Source: Knoxdaviesia capensis (taxonomy: Eukaryota; Ascomycota; Sordariomycetes; Microascales; Gondwanamycetaceae). Taken from it: a stretch of DNA of 64,000 nucleotides. Below the pieces are notes generated by a model. That model saw nothing but the letters and a program-made list of their open reading frames with translations. It ran no database searches and was not told the origin of the DNA. The translations under genes and the position numbers were made by a program. This document shows positions 57,402 to 64,000 of the stretch, piece by piece (within the stretch, counting starts at the first letter, position 1; each line of letters begins with the position of its first letter). The stretch spans positions 1,925,741-1,989,740 of the forward strand of contig LNGK01000003.1 in the NCBI GenBank assembly GCA_001510575.1, given 5' to 3'.

Positions 57402-58181
57402 CGTTGCGATGTGGGTAAGGCGTATCTGATTCGGGGAAATGCGAAGTGAGAGTCGTTGATAGTTGTGAGAGAGGAGAGAAAGCGCAGAGAAAGAGAGTAA
57501 CGATTCAATCAGTTTTAGAAGAGGAAATACCAACGAGAGGCTGGCAGTTTGAAATCAGCCGTGTTTGCGCAATCGACGCAAGACAAGACAAACCCGAAGT
57601 GGAGATGGTGGAAAAAGGAGAAAGATTCAATCTGCCGGCGTTCGGGAAATCTAACGGACTAAAGAGAGAACCAGTGCCTAAGAATATCTAACGATGTAAA
57701 GAAAGGAAGAACAAAAATGCCTTGAAGCAGCCGATCAGGAAAAACAACACAACAAAGATAAGCACAGGTTCGTGATATCAGAGTAATTAAAGGGTTTGTT
57801 ATGTATGAGAAGGGTCGATAGGAAAATGGAAAGTCACTACTAAGTTCATGGTTTTGTGCCGCCTTTTTGGCACACGATCAAAGGCGGTGAGAAACCCTAG
57901 GAGCTGACTAATACAGAGCATCTCGGGATTTAGCCGGTCTGGGCTCAGATCTGGTGATTCCTTCGTTTGCGGGTTGCTAATTTCTGATTTTTGTTTTTGA
58001 ATTAAATTTTCTAAATTCTTTTCTTTTTCAGTTTGTTTGGTTGTATGTGTCAATGGCATAATCTGCATCTCAACATGTATCTGTTTAAACTCTCTGCTTC
58101 TTGAAATGAAGTGGCTGCTGCTATGTCATGCTCTAGAACTCAACCGTCCATCGCCCGGCCGTCTCCATCATCTCTCCTCAC
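57402..58181. other. Intergenic region
   Basis: Promoter of the TFIIS gene and 3' flank of KAP120 (both minus). An ACCCTAGG word lies near 57893. No gene is seen. Confidence 0.55.
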
Positions 58182-61100
58182 TCACCCCTGGATCCGCGCC
58201 CGCATCTGCTCGTACTCCCCCAGAAGCCGCAAGAACTTCATCACCACATCGCTATCGACATTGACCGCCCACTCGTCCTGGAACTTGGCCTCGCCGCCGA
58301 CCTGCCGCACCAGCTCCTCAAACCGCGTCTTGACGAACGTCAGCCCGTACACCGTGCGCACCGCGTCCTGCGCCTCCACCACGCGCTCGCGCCGCAGCAG
58401 CGGCGTGTCCCACTCGCCCGCCTCGACCGGCTCGTCCCACATCAGCAGGTCCGTCGCCGTCGTCCAGTTGCCATCCTGCAGCTCGCTGAGCACCCGCGTC
58501 CACATCGCCACGTAGTCCTGCAGGTGCGCCGGCACCACCCCGTCCGCGCCCGCCACCGCCTCCTTCATCTCCAGCAGCCGCGTCAGTGCCATCAGGAACA
58601 GCTTCTGCATCAGCGCGTTGTCGAGCCCGTCCAGGTGCACAAACCACTCGCTCAGCAGCCAGCCCAGCACCGCCGCCGCGTCTCCCTGCGACTGCAGCAT
58701 CGCAATGAACAAGCCCGGGTCGGCCAGCAGCAGCCGCGCGAGCACCGCCAAGTAGTCGGTCTCCGTCATCGGGTTGAGCGGGTTCGGCTTGGCCCGCGGC
58801 CCCGTGGTCTGTCGCGACTCCCACGCCTCATGTAGCTCCTTTAGGATCCGCCCCATCATGCCGCTGTCAACAAGGTCGTGTATGATCAGCGTCACTCCGG
58901 CCGACCCGCCCAGCTCGGCCGCCGACCGGATCAGGTAGTCGACACACTGGAGGCTGGTCTGCACAAAGTCCCGCTTCGAGCTGCCCAGCGTGCCGGCCAG
59001 CGCCTTCACAATCGGCTTCCGGAGTTGGTCTTCCAGCATGGCCACCGGCGCCATCAGGATATAGATGCGCAGCACGCTGAGCGCCTGCACGGCCGTAGCT
59101 GCGTGGTATTCCAGGATTGGGAGACTCAGTTGCACAAGGTTGATCAGTTCCGGCGCCAGGGGGGGCTCGCTCTGCATAAGAATCGAGTTCCACAGCTCCA
59201 GCGCCTCGTCGATAAGATGCGTGTGAAGATCCGTTCCCGGACTCGCTGCCTCGGCTAGCAGCGGCAGCATGAAGCGCTGATACCGTTGCGACGCCGATCC
59301 CAGCGACATGACCAGCGCCGTGAAGATTGCCGTTACCGACTGCTTGATCATGTAATCCTCCTTGCCCGCCGTCTCCCAGATGGCCGGGAGCGCCGACATG
59401 ATATAGTCGCCGAACTGCGCCGTGTGGCTCTCCATGCGTGTCACCAGCAGCCGGATCGACTCGAGGATCGCTAGCTTGGTAGCATCACTCTCACACAGCT
59501 CGATCAACTTGACCAGCTGCGTAAGAATCGACGAGGACACCGGCTGGAACGCTTCAGCGATAAAGTCGTAGTCGTCGAAGATGCACCGCAGCTCGCGCGC
59601 CGCGGTGATGCGCACGACGAGGTCGTTGTTCTCGTCGTCCGGGTTCAGCAGGAACTGGAAGATCTGGTACACGAGCGGCCGTGTCTCGGCCGACATCTTG
59701 ACCACCACCCATTTGCTGACGAGAATGGCTATCCGCCGGCGCAGGATCTTGGACAGCGGGTCTTTCAGCTGCACGTCCTGCAGGAGCGTGCTGACCACCA
59801 GCTGGTCGAAGTTGAACGACTCGTGCACGTTCGCGGCGGCGAGGCCGAGCGCCGTGTACACGGCCTCCTTTGCGGCGATGCTGGTGGTGGGGTTCGTGGC
59901 GGTGGCAAAGTATGAGAGCAGCGGCGGGTCGAGCAGCTCCTTGAAGTGGGTGAGCGCATCCAGGAACAGCTTCTCGGCACACGGCCGGACCTCCCACTCA
60001 AATGCCATGCCCTCGCTTTGCTCTTGCTGCTCCCACTCCTCCGGGTCGGCCTCCCAGGCCTCCAGATCGGCCTGGCGGAAGGCGAACAGGTGGGTGATGA
60101 TGACGTTGACCATCTGCACAACGAACTCCGGCGTTAGGAGTTTGCTGGCAATCAGCGCCGTGGCGCGGCCCTGCTCCTCTCTGACCTCGGCTGTGCGGTA
60201 CTTGAACGAGTGAACGGGCTGGAAGGCAATGCGAATACACGCACGTAGGAGGAGGAGGCCGCGTAGAGCTAGGCGTTCTTGGAGCGGGCCCTCGATCTTG
60301 GTTTTATCTTGCTTTTCGCTGGCTGCGGCCCGGATGCCCTCGGACATGGTGAACACCTCGGCGAACTGGGCTACTATGTCCCAGTAGGCACGGGTGAGTT
60401 CGATCGAGTTGGGCAGCAGACAGAAGCTAGCAGGGTGAGTGTCAGCGGTATCGATGTGCAGCTTTGTAAATTGGAGGAGATGGCGGCCAATGGCCTCCTG
60501 GAACGGGGCCGGGACCGCCGAGTCTGGCCGCACGTAGGCCATGAACTTGCCAAAGTGGGTCTGAGACGCCGACCAGAAGTCGTGCACGTTGGAGTCCCGG
60601 TGCGGCAGCTCGTAGCCGAAGATGACCAGCCGGCGCAGGACCCGCAGGCACAACAGGCTGTTGAGCATGGCCAAGCTCGCGTCGTCGGCAGAGCCCTGGC
60701 CGGCCTCGAGGAACTGCATCCAGGCGATGGACCGCGCATTGTAGATTCCACACAGCACAAACACCATCTCGGGGGCGACACCGTGCAGGGCGGTCTGGGA
60801 TACACGGAGTCGAGCGGTGCCGAGCTCCTTGACGACGCGGAGCAGTACCTGCAGGGCTCCGGCCAGGTGGTGCGGGTTGTTCGACGCGCTCGCGTCACGC
60901 ACGACGCTAATGATCTTGCCGAGAGCGTCGGGCCATTTGGACGGGTAGTCGATGCGGATGATTTTGGCGGCGGCGAGGGCGTTGTGGAAGGCGAGGATCT
61001 TGTTGTCCTCGAGCACGGTGCCGTCGAGCAGGCGGGAGCGGATGAAGGTCTTCTCGTCGTCTTTCAAGCTGTTCTTCATGTTGGTGTTCAATCGCCAGTA

Positions 61101-61423
61101 CTTATCTATGCCGTTCTTGAACTGGATGATGGCGAGGAAGCGGATCTCGTGAGGAAGAGATTTGTCGAGGAGGACGGACTGCAGAGAGGTGGATTGGAGG
61201 TGTGAGGAGATACTGAGACCTGTGCCTGCAGTACAGGAAACATATGAGACATACATACCTGAAGAGAGGAGTAGTAGCCCGAGGTGGACTCCCAGGTGGT
61301 CAACTGTGTGCCTGCAGCCTGACGTTGGGAGTGGTCGTGCGATATGGCCTGCTGTAATACTCGGCACAGTTCGGGGATTGTAAGAGGACTGGCACTGCCA
61401 GGAGCCTCAATGGAGAAGCTCAT
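58182..61423 (-). CDS. KAP120: Importin-beta family karyopherin KAP120 (importin-11 homologue)
   Basis: Two exons: 61423-61259 and 61178-58182, giving 1053 aa. Intron 61258-61179 (GTATGT..GCAG) joins YYSSLQ to SVLLDKSLPHEIRFLAIIQFKNG, the importin-beta N-terminal region; its continuation GIDKYWR is typical of KAP120/IPO11. The remainder is a continuous array of HEAT-like helices with no further introns. The family carries selected cargoes into the nucleus in a RanGTP-dependent way; in yeast KAP120 is linked to 60S ribosome maturation. Other CAG acceptors within the next 60 nt (GCAG, ACAG, TCAG) would insert or shift residues, so the junction should be confirmed with transcripts. Confidence 0.93.
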
Positions 61424-61784
61424 GGTGAGGGGAGATTGCGGAGAAGTTGGGAGGAGAAGGTGGATAGAAAGATAAAAAGGGGATTATCGAGAGAGAAAAA
61501 AAGTTCAAGTTGTGTTGGTGGGAGTTGGATATTGTTTACTGCACAGTTCCTCTCATCGGCTTTTTTTATGGTTTGGCGGGGGCGGGGTGGAGAGGAGTGG
61601 GCGGAAGCTTCGGGTTACCAGGCTGCTTAGGGTTAAGGCAAACGCCGGCCAGGGTGAATCACCACAAGATGGTTTCGAGATACCGAAGTTGAGAGGGTGG
61701 ATGTGTGAGTGAAGAGGAATGTCCGGGCCACCGATACCCTCAGTGAAAATGTGACTGGCCCGATGTGGCCGTCGCTGTCCCGGG
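61424..61784. other. Short intergenic region upstream of KAP120
   Basis: 360 bp between the KAP120 start and the end of the next minus-strand gene. It carries TTAGGGTTAAG at about 61627-61637, a telomere-like box, about 205 bp upstream of the KAP120 ATG. Confidence 0.55.
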
Positions 61785-62171
61785 CTATTCGGGCCGGCGG
61801 TTCAACGAGTCTGGGTCGAGGAGCGGCTGTGCGATGGCGGTAGAGTTGAACTTGATCGACCCGCCTAGAGACAAATGCAGGTGTTAGAAAGCAAACACAG
61901 TGAGAAAAAAAGAAAAAGAAAAGAGACTCGCAAGTTACGCACTGGTCGGCAGCGTGCGGTTGTTGAATCCGGGAAGCACAAACGCCACCTCGCCGGGCTG
62001 ACGGGACTTGACGACGTGCGACGCGGCCGGAGTATCGGGGTCGCGGAGGTAGAAGGTGGTTCCGATCTTGGAAGACGGAGCCGGATCTGAAGCCGAATCC
62101 GGGTTCTGTGGGTTCGGTGATGGTGGCTCTGGGTTGCGGGTGGATGAGGAAGGCGATGCGAAAGAGTCCAT
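61785..62171 (-). CDS. Small conserved protein of unknown function
   Basis: Two exons: 62171-61943 and 61864-61785, giving 102 aa, with intron 61942-61865 (GTGCGT..CTAG). The N-terminal 35 residues are Ser/Pro-rich and probably disordered. A compact segment follows: IGTTFYLRDPDTPAASHVV, then QPGEVAFVLPGFNNRTLPTS, then GSIKFNSTAIAQPLLDPDSL. The junction restores a smooth reading frame and the last residues are NRRPE. The middle segment looks folded and conserved, but I do not recognise a family and propose no function. Confidence 0.65.
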
Positions 62172-63444
62172 GGTGATGGCGGAGGGAAGAAAGGCAAGGA
62201 AACGAGATTTTATTGCAGCAGCTGATTCAGGAGTTGAGCATTCACTTTCATGGCTGGAGGAGGAACGATCTGTGCTCTTTGCTATGAAATATATCTCGGC
62301 GATAGAATATATCTCGGGGAGAGATGAAGTCGAAGAAGGATCAGAGCTTGAGAGCTGAAGAACGAGAGACGAAGCTGGGGTGTATGCATTTAACGGTGCG
62401 TTTACAGAAGCTCCCCTGTAGTTGCATTATTTAGCGGGCTGCCACTGCGCAAACCCCCATAATTGCACAAACAGAGATATGCATCTAGCGAGTTTTGGTG
62501 GCAGCCTTGAAGTCTCTGTATCATTCAACACACCCAGATCTCAGATGTCAGATCACAGATCACAAATCACGAATCACATTCACAACTGTATTAGTCGCCA
62601 TGCAGCGAGGTGAAGCTTGATAATGATGACGGAATGCACCTCCCATAGAAAACGCAGCCATTCGCAACTCCCGATAAGCCGGCGCATCTCCCACTCCGGC
62701 CAAGAGTGCAACGCTGTTCTCTCTATCAGTGTGAAGCGACTAGAACCTCGATGCCGTCTTCTCCAAGCTAGCTGTTAGGTGCCGGATAACTGGTCTGGCC
62801 GTCCTGTGACTCCGCCATTTTCGCCTCTCGGCAGTCTCGCTCTCTCTCTCTCTCTCCACTGTTGGAGCCACCCACCCACCCAGGCGAAAAAGTTCCGGCG
62901 GAATCGTCAGGGGTCCTCGTCGAGTCTGGGGTTCTGTGATTGCTTCAGCGGGAACTCGATGTGACTTCTGACGATGACTTCCATCTTCCATTCCATCTTC
63001 CATTCGCTGTTCCGGCCGTATAAGATGGTGATGGTGATTGAAGATGTCCATTGACATCCGGGACTGTGGGGGGGAAGCCAGATGCACTTAATAGATCCCG
63101 GATTCCAAACTCGCACGGCTTCTTCCCCGGCTTCTAGCCGTTTAAAATCCTTCCAGATCGACTAGGATGGCGGGCCCAGCCTTGGTTTCCCCGCATCTTC
63201 CGGCCAAGAGCTAGAAACGTTGCGAGGATAGGATGAAACGAGAAAAAGCTAGTCCGAGGATGCCATTATATATAGCCTGGTTCTATCCAACTCACATTTC
63301 TGTTGGGTCTTGTCTCCCAGCGAAGTCTGGCTCCCTCTCAGTTCTGTCGCATACTCTCAAGATTTGAAGCGGACAGTGTAAATATCCGGAATCCCACGCA
63401 AATCATCCCGATCCTTGCGTCATACCACACAGTGCACCAGGACC
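62172..63444. other. Divergent intergenic region
   Basis: 1.3 kb with no supportable gene. It contains short direct repeats such as CAGATC/ACAGATC/CACAAATC near 62535-62575, CTCTC runs near 62830, and a TATATATAG box about 63270. Confidence 0.5.
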
Positions 63445-64000
63445 ATGGCCGCCCCCACGCCGCTTCCGTTCGTCATCGGCGGCGCCGCCGTGACCGGCTC
63501 GGCGACCTTCGACGTGGTGTCCCCCGCCACCGGCGCCGTGCTGTACCAGTGCTCGACGGCGTCGGTCGCCGAAGCCGAGCAGGCCGTGTCCAGTGCGGAC
63601 AGCGCAGCCAAGGCGTGGGCCAGCACGCCGCCGGCCAAACGCCGGGATATCCTCCTGCAGACCGCCGCCGCCATGGACCGCCGCCGCGACGAACTGGCCC
63701 GGTACATGATGGAGGACACCAGTGCTCCGCGCGGCTGGGCCGACTTCAACCTGAATGTGGCCATTGACTTCCTGCGCGATGTTGCCGGCCGCGTGTCGAC
63801 GATCGAGGGCATGATCCCCACCGCTTCCGATCCCGGCACGGGCGCGTTTGTGTTCAAAGAGCCGTTTGGCGTTGTGCTGGCTATTGCTCCGTGGTAAGTT
63901 CAAGCTCTCCACCTGGAATGAACAACAAGAAGAAGAAGAAGAAGAAGAAGAAGAAGAAAAAGCTAACGTCTCCCCCCGCCCCGCAGGAATGCCCCCTATA
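63445..64000 (+). CDS. Aldehyde dehydrogenase, 5' part (cut by window end)
   Basis: Exon 1 is 63445-63893; exon 2 begins at 63987 and runs off the window. The intron is 63894-63986 (GTAAGT..GCAG) and the junction restores IAPWNAPY, the classical NAD(P)-ALDH segment. Visible motifs: FVIGG, FDVVSPATGAVLYQC near the N-terminus, AEQAVSSADSAAKAWASTPPAKRRDILLQTA, and the segment FKEPFGVVLAIAPW. The pattern fits the vanillin/salicylaldehyde/benzaldehyde-type branch of the ALDH superfamily, but the catalytic Cys and Glu lie beyond the window, so substrate and activity cannot be judged. The intron contains a (GAA)n run at 63927-63958. Confidence 0.85.
63927..63958 (+). repeat. Intronic GAA triplet repeat
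   Basis: About ten GAA/AGA units between the 5' splice site and the acceptor of the first aldehyde dehydrogenase intron. Confidence 0.9.

Overview
The window is nuclear DNA of a filamentous ascomycete (Pezizomycotina). Introns are short, mostly 65-130 nt, with GT..AG ends and CTAAC/CTGAC-like branch sites. Coding exons are GC-rich with C-ending codons, and spacers are long and pyrimidine-rich. A complex I assembly methyltransferase, a peroxisomal acyl-CoA half-transporter, xylose reductase and a glycosyltransferase-VPS13-like fusion argue against a budding yeast. I cannot name the species. All gene models are my own splicing of the raw sequence, and every one listed keeps an open frame across its junctions.

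Layout: (1) About 0.8-6.0 kb holds a tandem array of nine clear units and one decayed unit of a tRNA-like, Pol III-type RNA. Each unit has an acceptor, D and T arm, an A box, a canonical B box and a downstream T-run. The anticodon loop is replaced by a 10-14 bp helix capped by one to three copies of a roughly 75-nt module. Pairing is kept by compensatory changes, so I regard this as the most interesting element of the window. (2) 6-14 kb: BEM46-type hydrolase (-), SDS22 (+), xylose reductase (-, with a 795-nt intron). (3) 14-28.6 kb: a long spacer with an assembly gap, PXA1-type ABC half-transporter (-), a decayed kinase-like gene (-), PSR1-type phosphatase (+). (4) 30.9-44 kb: SBH1 (+), a 4.6-kb gene-free stretch, a 1446-aa glycosyltransferase (+), a PPxY membrane protein (+). 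(5) 45-64 kb is denser: a conserved unknown protein (-), ALA1 (+), MidA/NDUFAF7-type methyltransferase (-), an MCY1-type cysteine-synthase homologue (+), DST1/TFIIS (-), KAP120 (-), a 102-aa unknown (-), and the 5' part of an aldehyde dehydrogenase (+) cut by the window end.

Apart from the RNA array, the genes are mostly unrelated housekeeping functions rather than one pathway. The MidA and MCY1 genes are divergent from a 370-bp shared promoter, and both are expected at mitochondria. Telomere-like AACCCTAA boxes recur in promoters and introns. No biosynthetic cluster, CRISPR, rRNA or intact transposon is visible.
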